Assembly: GCA_016781775.1 (NCBI GenBank)
Contig: JADDPR010000035.1
Span: 1-16,885, forward strand
Origin: Rubrobacter sp.
GTDB taxonomy: Bacteria > Actinomycetota > Rubrobacteria > Rubrobacterales > Rubrobacteraceae
Length of the DNA stretch: 16,885 nt
Direction of reading: 5' to 3'
Shown: positions 1 through 7,340 of the stretch, piece after piece
Layout: each line of letters opens with the position of its first letter
How positions within the stretch are numbered: position 1 is the first letter of the stretch
Program-made: the position numbers and the translations under genes
Notes under the pieces: model-generated
What the model saw: only the letters and a program-made list of their open reading frames with translations
Database searches by the model: none
What the model was told of the DNA's origin: nothing

Positions 1-49
1 CGATCGCCGCAAAGCTATCGCGCGCCTCCCCTATCGAGTAACTCTTCAT
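1..49 (-). CDS. Phd/YefM-family antitoxin, 5' fragment
   Basis: The first 16 codons of a gene that runs off the left edge read MKSYSIGEARDSFAAI. This matches the N-terminal signature of Phd/YefM antitoxins, where the conserved S-I-x-E-A-R-x-x-F/L stretch forms the first strand and helix of the DNA-binding half. Antitoxins of this family bind an operator in their own promoter and neutralise a toxin (Doc, RelE/YoeB or PIN type) usually encoded just downstream; any partner here is outside the window. The ATG at 49-47 is supported by a GGAGG ribosome binding site at 62-58 with nine bases between. A perfect palindrome abuts that site, which fits autorepression. The match rests on only 16 residues, so the family is likely but the toxin type cannot be guessed. 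Confidence 0.72.
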   Translation of the reverse strand, partial: MKSYSIGEARDSFAAI

Positions 50-62
50 CGTCGCGTCCTCC

Positions 63-86
63 AAATGGCTATCTAGATAGCCATTT
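63..86. promoter_or_regulatory. 24-bp perfect palindrome, probable antitoxin operator
   Basis: The half-site AAATGGCTATCT is followed immediately by its exact reverse complement, giving an uninterrupted 24-bp dyad centred between bases 74 and 75. It lies directly upstream of the GGAGG of the Phd-like antitoxin gene. On the minus strand a TAAAAT box (88-83) overlaps its edge, with a weak TTTTCA (112-107) 18 bp further upstream as a possible -35. Occupancy would block both promoter and ribosome binding site. A terminator role is unlikely: the dyad has no loop, is AT-rich and precedes a start codon. The operator function is inferred from position and family habit. Confidence 0.65.
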
Positions 87-148
87 TACGCCGTGCAATA
101 GACAGTTGAAAACCACGACGCTTGCAGAATCGGGGCCCGGTCGAGAGG

Positions 149-895
149 TCAGACGGGCTCGTCGCGGGGTTCGACGAGCACCTCGTTGACGGCTACGTGC
201 TCGGGTTGGCTCAGGGCGTACACGATCGAGGCCGCGACGTCTTCGGGGTCGAGGACGCGCGCGCCGGTGGGTTGACCGTAGAGCTTCAGCGCCTCCCCGT
301 CGGTGCTCATGGCTGCGAGATCCGTGGCGACGTTGCCCGGCTGGATCGTGGTGACCTTCAGGCCCGTGCCGGCGGTCTCCAGCCTCAGGCCCTGCGAGAG
401 CGCCTCGACAAAGAACTTGCTCGCCGAGTAGACCGCAAGCCCCGCGAAGACCTTGCGCCCGGCGTCCGAGGAGATCGTGACGATGTGCCCCCTCCCCCGG
501 GAGACCATGCCGGGTAGAACGGCGCCGACGCAGTTGAGCGTCCCCTTGCAGTTGACCTCGACCGTCTTCTCCCACTCCTCCTCGCAAAGATTCCTCATCA
601 GGGTGTAGTACATCACGCCGGCGCAGTTCACGAGAAAGTCGACCGGGCCGAGCTCGCCCTCGGCACGAGCGACGAGCGCCCCAACCCCCTCGCGGTCGGT
701 GACGTCCGTCGCCACGACGATGCTTCTGGCCGCTCCACCAAGCCCGGCTTGTACCCTCCGAAGGGCGTCCGAACGGCGTGCGGCGAGGGCGACCCCGACG
801 CCCTCCCGTGCGAGGGCGCCGGCCACCGCGGCCCCGATGCCGCTCGATGCCCCGGTCACGACCGCGACCCTGCCGTCGAGACGGCCCTCGCTTAT
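149..895 (-). CDS. SDR-family oxidoreductase, putative aldehyde reductase partner of the A-T-R enzyme
   Basis: This is a classical short-chain dehydrogenase/reductase, about 248 residues if begun at 895. The nucleotide-binding TGASSGIG, the VNCAG variant of NNAG, the ISS serine and the catalytic YSASK follow in the normal order. The first strand (DGRVAVV) is encoded upstream of the nearest standard start, GTG at 859-857, so starting there would remove the Rossmann beta-1 strand. The proper start appears to be ATA at 895-893, which overlaps the TAA stop of the reductase gene (ATAA) and has a GAGGGG ribosome binding site within that gene about eight bases upstream. Overlap and co-orientation imply that the two proteins work together. 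By analogy with the R2 domain of fungal A-T-R-R glycine betaine reductase it could reduce betaine aldehyde to choline. Family is near certain; substrate is inferred. Confidence 0.85.
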   Translation of the reverse strand: MSEGRLDGRVAVVTGASSGIGAAVAGALAREGVGVALAARRSDALRRVQAGLGGAARSIVVATDVTDREGVGALVARAEGELGPVDFLVNCAGVMYYTLMRNLCEEEWEKTVEVNCKGTLNCVGAVLPGMVSRGRGHIVTISSDAGRKVFAGLAVYSASKFFVEALSQGLRLETAGTGLKVTTIQPGNVATDLAAMSTDGEALKLYGQPTGARVLDPEDVAASIVYALSQPEHVAVNEVLVEPRDEPV

Positions 896-3800
896 CGCCG
901 CGCCCCCTCGCGGGCCAGATCCGGGGCCGGCATCCAGCCCCGCTCGGCGAACGCTCGCGCGTACGTTTCAAGGAGCGCGGCGCCGACCTCGGGCCGCCGG
1001 GGGCCACCCTCGCCGAGGGCATCACGGGTGTTGCGGTCGTCGTAGTCGTTGTCGTCCTTGACCTCCGCCGCGTCGTCGGGGGCCGCTCCGCGCACGACCT
1101 CCCCGGCCTCCGTCTCCGCGGGGGCGGAGCGAATGGTTTCGAGCCAGTCGGCGTAGTCCGGACGCCTCAGGTCGTAGCCTAGGTCCTCGATCCAGCCGAA
1201 GACATACTCGGCAGACGGGGGATTGGGGTTGGCGAGGTGGAAGGTCTTGCCCGCGGCGTCGGGATCGTCGGCGAAACGGAGGATCGTGCCGCTCACGAAG
1301 TCCACCGGGGTCATCTCCATGCGCCAACCGTTTATCTTCGGCGCGGAGCCCACGCGGACGGACTCCGAGATTACGGCCCCGAGGAAATCCTTCGGGTTGG
1401 AAGCGCCGGTCTCGCTGTGCCCCGAGATGTTGCCGGGGCGGTATACCGCGACGGACAGCCCGCGTCCGGCGGCCTCCCGCACGAGCCCCTCGGCGACCCA
1501 CTTGGACCGGCCGTAGCCGTCCCCTTGCACGCCCGCGAGGTCGTCGAGGTTCGTATCCTCCTCGCAGAGGCCCCAACCCCGCCCGAAGACGCCGTTGGTG
1601 GAGACGTGGTGCACGGGCTTGGTCTTCTGGCGGCAGGCGAGGCGCAAGACCTCACGGGTACCGTCGACGTTCGCCGGCTTGAGGGCGGAGTACGGGTAGA
1701 TGAGATTGACCACGGCGCCCGCGTGGAAGACGACGTCAACCTCGCCGGCGAGATTATCGAAGTCCTCCTCCGACAAACCGAGCAGGGGCTCGGCAAGGTC
1801 CCCCGGGACGGGGACGATGCGGGACGCCCTCTCCGCGTCCCAGAGACCGTAGCGCTTCAGGCCGTCGCGAAGGGGAGTCATGGGGTCGCCGTCATGGCGG
1901 GGCCGGACGAGGCAGTGGACCCTGGCCTCCGTCTCGGTGAGCAGCCCGTCGAGGAGGAAGGCCCCGAGGAACCCGGTGGCGCCCGTGAGGAAGACGTTCC
2001 CGGCGTCGCTCAGGCGCTCGCCCCCCCTGCCGGCTGCGTCCGGGGAGATCTCCGGCTCCAGTAGGACCTCCGCGCGGAGGTCGGGCTCGTCCGTCTCCTG
2101 CCCGGCGCCGTCCTCGCCGTTCTGGCGTGCCTCGATCGCGTCGCACAATCCGGTTACGGTGGGGCTATCCAGGATCTCGCTCGTCGGAAGGCGAACCCCG
2201 AAGGCCTCCTCGACCCGGCTCACGAGCTCGGCCGCCGCCAGCGAGTGGCCGCCGGCCTCGAAGAAGTCGTCCTCGGGGCGCACGTATCCCCGTTCGAGGC
2301 GGAGGACGCGCTCGAAGATGCGGGCGAGGCGGTCCTCCTTCTCCCCCCGGGGCGCGTCCGCCGGGAGGGCGAGCTCCTCCGGCGCGGCTTCCTCGGATGG
2401 ACCGCGCGCCGGGGGCGTCGGGAGGTTCCCGCGGTCCACCTTCCCGGTGGTGTCCTGGAGCGGGAGAGCCTCGACCTCCACGTAGACCGCCGGGATCATG
2501 TAGTGCGGCAGGGCGTCCTGAAGGACGCGACGGATGCCGGGGCCGTGTCCCGTCGCGGGGTCGATGTTCCACTCCGCGTGGCGGTCGTCGTTCGCGCCGT
2601 CCCCCGAGTCCGGGACGAGATAGGCGACGAGGCGCTTGTCCGTGCCCTCCTCGCCCTCGGCGATCACGACGCAATTCGTCACCGCGAGGCGCTCCTCGAT
2701 GGCGGCCTCGACCGCCCCGAGCTCGATGCTGTACCCGCGAACCTTCACCATAAAATCGACGCGCCCCATGATCTCGAGGTTCCCGTCGGGCAGGAGCCGC
2801 GCCTTGTCGCCGGAGCGGTACATCCGGGCGTCGCCACCCGCGTAAGGGTCGGGGACGAAGCGTTCGGCCGTCTTCTCGGGCAGCTTGAGGTAACCGCGCG
2901 CCAGCCCCTCGCCGCCGACGTAGAGCTCCCCTGCGGCGCCCCCCTCGACGGGCCGGGCGTCCTCGTCGAGGATGTACAGATGCTCCGGGTCCGCCGGCTT
3001 CCCCACGGGGCAGTAGGTGGAGTCGGCGCTCTCGACCAGCTCCTCAAGCTCGCCCGCGGAGATCTCGTGCGTCTCGCTGATGCTGTACAGGTTGAAGATG
3101 CGTTTCCCCAGGAGGAGACGGAGCGCCCGTCGCGCCAGGGTCTTCGTGACGACCTCGCCGTTGAGCCAGAGGGTCCGAAGCGCAGAGAGCTCCTCCCCGA
3201 GGTTCTCCCCGCCGCCGTCGAGGACGGCCTCCAGGAGGGACGGCGTAAAGAGCACCTCGGTTATCCCGTGCTCGTCCAGATAGCCCACGAGGGCCGCGGG
3301 GTCGTAGATCACGTCGTCGGGGATGGGACACACGGCCCCACCCCTCAGAAGCGGCCGGAGCATCTCCCATATAAAGAAGACGTTGCATCCCACGACGTCC
3401 CCGGCGCCGTAATCCACGAGACCGAAACGCCAGGAATAGGAGTTCACGGGGGCCCGGTGGGGGTTGGCGATGCCCTTGGGTTTGCCGGTGGTGCCGGAGG
3501 AGTAGGAGACGAAGGCGAGGTCGTCGAGCGTCGGACGTAGCCCGTCGTCGGGGCCGCCCTCGGGGAGGGCACTCTCCCAGTCGCCGTCGAGGACGATCCT
3601 CTCCTGGCCGTCTGGGAGGCTCGCCTCGTGCTCCCCCCTCGTGACGACGACGCGGGGCTCGGCGTCGGCGAGAACGTCCTCGATCATGGAGTCCGGATAG
3701 GCGAGCTCGAGTGGTAGGAAGGCTCCCCCCGCCCTGAGGGCCGCGAGGCAGGCGACCACGAACTCCGGCCGCCGCTCCATGTACACGCCCACCGTGACGT

Positions 3801-3975
3801 CCGGCCGGATCCCGAGGGTCCTGAGATGGGCCGCGAGGCGGCCCGTCTGCCGGTCGAGCTCGCCGTAGGTCATCGTGCCCCAGGGCCCCACGACGGCGGG
3901 GGCCTCCGGTGTCCTGCGCGCCTGCTCCTCGAAGAGCTCGTGCAGCAGGGCGTTACCTTGCGTCTCGCCTTTCAT
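892..3975 (-). CDS. NRPS-like carboxylic acid reductase (adenylation, carrier, thioester reductase); candidate glycine betaine reductase
   Basis: This 1027-residue enzyme should activate a carboxylic acid with ATP, load it on phosphopantetheine and release it reductively as an aldehyde with NAD(P)H. The adenylation domain (about 10-520) shows SYSSGTTGKPKG near 157-168, YSISETHE near 297-304, YRSGD near 386-390, GRVDFMVKVRG near 404-414 and a TTGKVDR motif whose lysine is near 512. The carrier domain has GGHSL with the modified serine near 578. The reductase domain (about 660-1027) has TGATGFLG near 664-671, a VSTNG segment and YGRSK with Tyr821 and Lys825. There is no condensation domain, so it does not build peptides. 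In the pocket segment CNVFFIWE the amino-group-binding aspartate (Asp235 of GrsA) is replaced by Val199, so a free alpha-amino acid is unlikely. ATG has a GGGAGGAG ribosome binding site. Upstream lies a betaine-binding protein 52 bp away, downstream an overlapping SDR. Betaine as substrate is inferred; another carboxylic acid remains possible. Confidence 0.9.
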   Translation of the reverse strand: MKGETQGNALLHELFEEQARRTPEAPAVVGPWGTMTYGELDRQTGRLAAHLRTLGIRPDVTVGVYMERRPEFVVACLAALRAGGAFLPLELAYPDSMIEDVLADAEPRVVVTRGEHEASLPDGQERIVLDGDWESALPEGGPDDGLRPTLDDLAFVSYSSGTTGKPKGIANPHRAPVNSYSWRFGLVDYGAGDVVGCNVFFIWEMLRPLLRGGAVCPIPDDVIYDPAALVGYLDEHGITEVLFTPSLLEAVLDGGGENLGEELSALRTLWLNGEVVTKTLARRALRLLLGKRIFNLYSISETHEISAGELEELVESADSTYCPVGKPADPEHLYILDEDARPVEGGAAGELYVGGEGLARGYLKLPEKTAERFVPDPYAGGDARMYRSGDKARLLPDGNLEIMGRVDFMVKVRGYSIELGAVEAAIEERLAVTNCVVIAEGEEGTDKRLVAYLVPDSGDGANDDRHAEWNIDPATGHGPGIRRVLQDALPHYMIPAVYVEVEALPLQDTTGKVDRGNLPTPPARGPSEEAAPEELALPADAPRGEKEDRLARIFERVLRLERGYVRPEDDFFEAGGHSLAAAELVSRVEEAFGVRLPTSEILDSPTVTGLCDAIEARQNGEDGAGQETDEPDLRAEVLLEPEISPDAAGRGGERLSDAGNVFLTGATGFLGAFLLDGLLTETEARVHCLVRPRHDGDPMTPLRDGLKRYGLWDAERASRIVPVPGDLAEPLLGLSEEDFDNLAGEVDVVFHAGAVVNLIYPYSALKPANVDGTREVLRLACRQKTKPVHHVSTNGVFGRGWGLCEEDTNLDDLAGVQGDGYGRSKWVAEGLVREAAGRGLSVAVYRPGNISGHSETGASNPKDFLGAVISESVRVGSAPKINGWRMEMTPVDFVSGTILRFADDPDAAGKTFHLANPNPPSAEYVFGWIEDLGYDLRRPDYADWLETIRSAPAETEAGEVVRGAAPDDAAEVKDDNDYDDRNTRDALGEGGPRRPEVGAALLETYARAFAERGWMPAPDLAREGARR

Positions 3976-4027
3976 CGTCTCCTCCCTGAGTAGGGTGGTA
4001 CGTTTTGGGCTCTTTTTTAGCCGGGGT

Positions 4028-4918
4028 TTAGCCCTTGGGCAACCAGGCCTCTACGACGGCGCGGTTCTCCTCGAGCCACGCGCGCGTCCCCTTCTCCGGG
4101 TCTTCGGCCTCCTTGATCTCCAGCTCCAGCTCGCCGAGCTGCTCCTCGGTCAGCGTGAGGTTGTCGAGGAACTCGAAGGCCTCCGGGGAGTCCTCCTCCA
4201 GACCCTTTCGGGCAATCGCCGAGAGCTTCTCCGCGCTGCCCATCGCGCCCTTCGGGTCCTCGAGATAACGGATGTCGTAGGCCGTAAACATCCAGTGCGG
4301 CTTCCAGGCGGTGAAGGCTATCGGCTCCTCGTTCTCCAACGAACTCTCGACCTGCCCGAGCATCGCCGGGGTGCTCGAATCGACCACCTCGTAGTCCTCC
4401 AGACCGTAGGCCGGGATGGCCTCGTCCTTGGCGACCCCCATGATCCCGGAGCCGGGCTCGATACCCACGATCCTGCCGCCGAACTCGTCGCGGTATTTCG
4501 CGAGGTCGCCTATCGTCTGTGCCTCGGCGTACTCCGGAACGGCGATGCCCAGCGAGGCCTCGCCCTCGTACCACTGCCCGAGGTCCACAACCTGATCCTT
4601 GAACTCGTTCCAATACGTCTCGTGGGTCGTGGGCAGCCAGACGTCCTGGAAGGCGTCGAGGTCGCCGCTCGCAACCCCCTCGAAGAGCGGTCCCACGTCC
4701 AGAAGCTGCAGCTCGACCTCGTAACCGAGCTCCTCTTCGAGCAGGATCTTCGAGAGGTTCGAGACGGCGACGTCCTCGTCCCAGTTTATGTAGCCGATCG
4801 TGAGCGACTTGTCCCCCCCGGACCCGGAGCTCCCTCCCTGACCGCCGCAACCGGCGACGAGCAGACCCGCAAACAACCCCAACACGACCGCTAGCATGAT
4901 CTTGCGACGAAGAAACAT
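4028..4918 (-). CDS. Glycine betaine ABC transporter substrate-binding lipoprotein (OpuAC-like)
   Basis: The 296-residue protein starts with a lipoprotein signal peptide: positive MFLRRK, a hydrophobic core and the lipobox LVAGC with Cys24 as the lipidated residue, followed by a Gly/Ser linker. The mature part resembles OpuAC/ProX-type periplasmic binding proteins, with INWDED near the N-terminus, DVWLPTTHETYW, GQWYEG and AWKPHWMF. Those tryptophans are of the kind that form the aromatic cage for the trimethylammonium group of glycine betaine or proline betaine. It would capture the ligand at the outer membrane face for an ABC importer. No ATPase or permease gene is present in the window, so it must use components encoded elsewhere or act as an orphan receptor. 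The ATG at 4918 has an AAGGG ribosome binding site close upstream. It is the first gene of the operon with the NRPS-like reductase, which suggests betaine supply to that enzyme. Confidence 0.88.
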   Translation of the reverse strand: MFLRRKIMLAVVLGLFAGLLVAGCGGQGGSSGSGGDKSLTIGYINWDEDVAVSNLSKILLEEELGYEVELQLLDVGPLFEGVASGDLDAFQDVWLPTTHETYWNEFKDQVVDLGQWYEGEASLGIAVPEYAEAQTIGDLAKYRDEFGGRIVGIEPGSGIMGVAKDEAIPAYGLEDYEVVDSSTPAMLGQVESSLENEEPIAFTAWKPHWMFTAYDIRYLEDPKGAMGSAEKLSAIARKGLEEDSPEAFEFLDNLTLTEEQLGELELEIKEAEDPEKGTRAWLEENRAVVEAWLPKG

Positions 4919-4981
4919 TCACCCTTCCCTTCAACGACTACACGACGCCTTCCACCCGCGGCTTTGCCAGTGGAGGCGCAT

Positions 4982-5010
4982 ACCATACGTCAAATGGTTG
5001 CGAGTTGCAA
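4982..5010 (-). promoter_or_regulatory. Predicted sigma-70-type promoter of the opuAC-reductase-SDR operon
   Basis: On the minus strand TTGCAA (5010-5005) and TATGGT (4987-4982) are separated by exactly 17 bp, in a locally AT-richer patch about 65 bases upstream of the lipoprotein ATG. The -35 box is part of a small dyad, TTGC-N5-GCAA, which could be a regulator half-site. This is prediction from spacing and box similarity only. Confidence 0.45.
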
Positions 5011-5415
5011 ATTCCAATCGTCCCCGCCGCCCGTCTTTCCAAGATCTGTTCCCCATGCTTCGTGTGCAAGAGGTAGGCATATCGTTGAGTTCGGAGGCGC
5101 TAGCACCGCGAACCACAGGGCTCGCCGCCAACCATCACCCCGGCGATCCGGCCTCCGACCCCGTCCGTCGGTGGCTTCCGCACCATGCGAGTCCGGTTGG
5201 ACGAGGGACCAGGAGGCATCAGGCGGTGGGCTACCCTCGGGCTTCGGGCAGTAGACATGCTTTTTGACGGTTCCAAGGCGCCTGCCTCATGGCCGGCTGC
5301 GAGCGTTCTGCTGCCGCGTTTACCGGCGGCTCTTCGGGGATCTTTGGGACGGGCGGGGTTCAAGGTTTCTCGAGTCGGTGTGCTGGGCGCGCCCGAGACG
5401 GTCGGGACGTAGGAG

Positions 5416-5493
5416 GGCGCCTCCCCGACAAACGTGGTCGCTTGACGAGCGGGAGGCGCCGGCTATCCTCTTGGCGAGGAGGCTCCCCGCCGG
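5416..5493. repeat. Clustered inverted repeats 3' of the second SDR gene
   Basis: GGCGCCTCCC at 5416-5425 is matched exactly by its reverse complement at 5451-5460 (25-nt loop). Next to it CCGGC (5459-5463) pairs with GCCGG (5489-5493) and encloses a perfect small hairpin, TCCTC-TTGGC-GAGGA, at 5466-5480. The SDR gene on the minus strand ends at 5507, so this structure follows its stop by a few bases and may end or protect that transcript. There is no U-run on the minus-strand side; a T6 run lies on the plus-strand side at 5503-5508. A mobile-element remnant is an alternative. Confidence 0.45.
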
Positions 5494-5506
5494 ATTGGAG
5501 GGTTTT

Positions 5507-6283
5507 TTATCTTCCGGGTACGGGCGGGCTCGCGGTCGAGCTCTTTCCGAGGGCCTGTATCTCGGTCGGGAGGATGGTCAGTTCGGGGACGTAGGCGCGC
5601 GGGTGGAGGGTGGCGAGAAAAAGGCAGGTTGCGGCGACGTCCTCGGGTTTGAGGCTCGCGGCCCGGATCTCGGGGCTCGGCGGCTCCGGACGGTTGTCCA
5701 GGATGGGGGTGTCGACGATGCCGGGGTTTACCGAGGTAAACCGGACCCCGTTGGCGTGCTCCTCGAACCCCGCCGCGTGCGCGAACTCGCTCATGCCCGC
5801 CTTCGAGGCCTGGTACGCCGGTCCCGAGGCGTCCGGCCAGGAGCCCGAGACGCTGCTAATCAGGATCACGAGCCCCCCGGAGGCGCGCAGGTACGGCAGC
5901 GCGGCCCGCACGGCGTAGAACGCCCCGGAGAGGTTCACGGCGAGCATCTTCTCCCAGACCTCCGGCGTCAGATCTTCCAGGCGCCGCCCCTTGACGTTCA
6001 TACCGGCGGCGGCGACGAGCACGTCGATGCCGCTCTCCTCCCCCACCTCCGCCACCGTCCTCCCGACCGCCTCCCAGTCGGCAACGTCGAGGGCGTGCGG
6101 TACAAAGGAGCCGGAGGCCACCCTCTCCGTCCCCGCCCCCTCGGCCATCGCCTCCCGGCGGCGGGCGGCACCGTGGACCTTCGCTCCCATGTCGGCGAAG
6201 AGGTTCGCCGTGGCCAGCCCGATCCCGCTGCTCGCGCCCGTGACGATCGCGGTCCTCCCCGAAAGCGGCGCAGATTCCGCCAT
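5507..6283 (-). CDS. SDR-family oxidoreductase (258 aa)
   Basis: This is a full-length classical short-chain dehydrogenase. TGASSGIG lies near residue 15, the active-site serine is in ISSVSG and the catalytic pair is in YQASK. The usual NNAG motif reads AAAG, a tolerated variant. The chosen ATG at 6283-6281 overlaps the TGA stop of the upstream alcohol dehydrogenase gene by one base (TGATG), a typical translational-coupling junction, and gives the standard N-terminal strand (SGRTAIV). The same open frame extends upstream into the dehydrogenase gene, but that part is out-of-frame noise. It probably performs a second NAD(P)-dependent step on the product or substrate of its neighbour. The specific substrate, possibly a polyol or hydroxy acid, cannot be read from the sequence. 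Confidence 0.88.
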   Translation of the reverse strand: MAESAPLSGRTAIVTGASSGIGLATANLFADMGAKVHGAARRREAMAEGAGTERVASGSFVPHALDVADWEAVGRTVAEVGEESGIDVLVAAAGMNVKGRRLEDLTPEVWEKMLAVNLSGAFYAVRAALPYLRASGGLVILISSVSGSWPDASGPAYQASKAGMSEFAHAAGFEEHANGVRFTSVNPGIVDTPILDNRPEPPSPEIRAASLKPEDVAATCLFLATLHPRAYVPELTILPTEIQALGKSSTASPPVPGR

Positions 6284-7320
6284 CAGGCCCCCGACGCGCC
6301 GGACAGGAAGACCTTTATCTGCGCCGAAGGTCCTCGTACGAGATCCTTGAAGGCCGAAGGTCCCTCTTCCAGCGGGAGGACGGGCGGCAGGGCCCCGATC
6401 CCGGCCTGCCCCTCGACGAGCCAGCCGAGGGCCTCCTCGTAGTCCTCCGCGGTGTAGGCGTACGAGCCCTGGACGCGGATCTGACCGCGCACGACCCCGT
6501 GGAAGCCGAGCGAGGTCTCGTCGTCGTGCAAACCGACCATCACGGCCCGTCCGCCGGGGCGAAGCAGCCCAATCGCACCGCGCCGCGTAGCGGTGGCTCC
6601 GACCGCATCCAGGACGAGGTCCGCTCCCAGTCCATCGGAGATTCCACGCAGCGCCTCCCACGCCTCTTCTGAAGAGGCGTAGGCCGCGTGGGCCCCGAGC
6701 CCGATGGCCGCCTCGCGGCGCGCGGCGTGCGGCTCGACGGCGTAGACGTTCGGGATGCCCGAGAGGACGGCGGCCTGCAGGCACATCAGACCGATGGTGC
6801 CCGCCCCGATAACGACCGCGTGCTCGACGGGCTCTTCCCCGGCCGTGCCCAGCCGCACCACGTGAACCCCGTTGGCGAGTGGCTCCGCCAGGGCGCCCAC
6901 GCGCGCAGCGTCCGCGAGTCCCTCGGGGAGCGGGTAGGCGTTGCGGGCCGGGACGCGGACCTTCTCGGCGAACCCGCCGGGGTGGTGGATGCCGATAAGG
7001 GTGCGCGCGGGGCAAAGGTTCGTCAGGCCCGCGCGGCAGAGGCGGCAGGTCTCGTCGGAGGCGAGGGGGTTCACGGCGACGACGCGCCCGACGAGCCCCT
7101 CGTCCACCCCCTCCCCCACCTCGACCACGGTGCCAGCGAACTCGTGGCCCATCACCAGCGGCGGGGTGCGGTTCCCCATCTTGCCCAGGTAGCCTTCGAC
7201 CTCCGAGCCGCAGATTCCGGCGGCGTCGGGGCGCACGACGAGCGTCCCCGCCTCCACCCGCGGCTCGGGGACCTCTTCTATCGCCATCTTCTCGGGCCCG
7301 TTCCAGACGACAGCCTTCAT
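6283..7320 (-). CDS. Zinc-dependent medium-chain alcohol/polyol dehydrogenase
   Basis: This MDR-superfamily dehydrogenase has 345 residues from the chosen start. Catalytic zinc ligands are visible as the Cys of GICGSE, the His-Glu of GHEFAG and the Glu of ALAEPLANG. The Rossmann motif VIGAGTIGLM lies mid-protein. In the structural-zinc lobe, DETCRLCRAGLTNLC keeps three of the four usual cysteines, with Asp at the first position. Two in-frame ATGs lie nine bases apart. The AAGGAGG at 7336-7330 touches the first but sits nine bases from the second, so MKAVVWNG at 7320 is preferred, and most relatives begin this way. It resembles the sorbitol/threonine/galactitol-phosphate dehydrogenase branch and would oxidise a secondary alcohol with NAD(P)+. 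It is coupled to the downstream SDR and follows the cyclase gene by about 20 bases, so the three are co-transcribed. Confidence 0.9.
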   Translation of the reverse strand: MKAVVWNGPEKMAIEEVPEPRVEAGTLVVRPDAAGICGSEVEGYLGKMGNRTPPLVMGHEFAGTVVEVGEGVDEGLVGRVVAVNPLASDETCRLCRAGLTNLCPARTLIGIHHPGGFAEKVRVPARNAYPLPEGLADAARVGALAEPLANGVHVVRLGTAGEEPVEHAVVIGAGTIGLMCLQAAVLSGIPNVYAVEPHAARREAAIGLGAHAAYASSEEAWEALRGISDGLGADLVLDAVGATATRRGAIGLLRPGGRAVMVGLHDDETSLGFHGVVRGQIRVQGSYAYTAEDYEEALGWLVEGQAGIGALPPVLPLEEGPSAFKDLVRGPSAQIKVFLSGASGA

Positions 7321-7329
7321 CCGGACCAT

Positions 7330-7336
7330 CCTCCTT
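7330..7336 (-). promoter_or_regulatory. Ribosome binding site deciding the dehydrogenase start
   Basis: AAGGAGG on the minus strand lies immediately against an upstream ATG (7329-7327), which is too close for initiation, but nine bases from the ATG at 7320. It therefore favours the shorter product beginning MKAVV. Confidence 0.6.
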
Positions 7337-7340
7337 GCGT

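Larger units (their letters stand above)
4919..5506. other. 588-bp intergenic region with no convincing gene
   Basis: Open frames exist on both strands but none has family-like sequence, a good ribosome binding site or plausible composition. The stretch between 4980 and 5090 is AT-richer than its surroundings and carries the predicted promoter for the betaine operon. The part nearest the second SDR (5416-5493) is rich in inverted repeats. The middle (about 5100-5410) shows nothing I can assign; a decayed gene is possible but not demonstrable. Confidence 0.5.

Noticed and set aside
892..909. Programmed -1 frameshift fusing the A-T-R enzyme to the SDR, as in the single-chain fungal enzyme
   Set aside because: The SDR frame is -1 relative to the reductase near its stop, but no X-XXY-YYZ slippery heptamer is present in phase; the G-run does not fit. 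Separate initiation after a good ribosome binding site is simpler.
3976..4027. Terminator between the lipoprotein and reductase genes (GGCT-AAAAAAG-AGCC)
   Set aside because: The stem is four base pairs with no following U-run on the minus strand, and the genes are only 52 bp apart.
5100..5412. Small genes on either strand in the 4919-5506 gap
   Set aside because: The conceptual proteins are Arg/Pro/Ser/Gly-rich GC noise with no motif or ribosome binding site.
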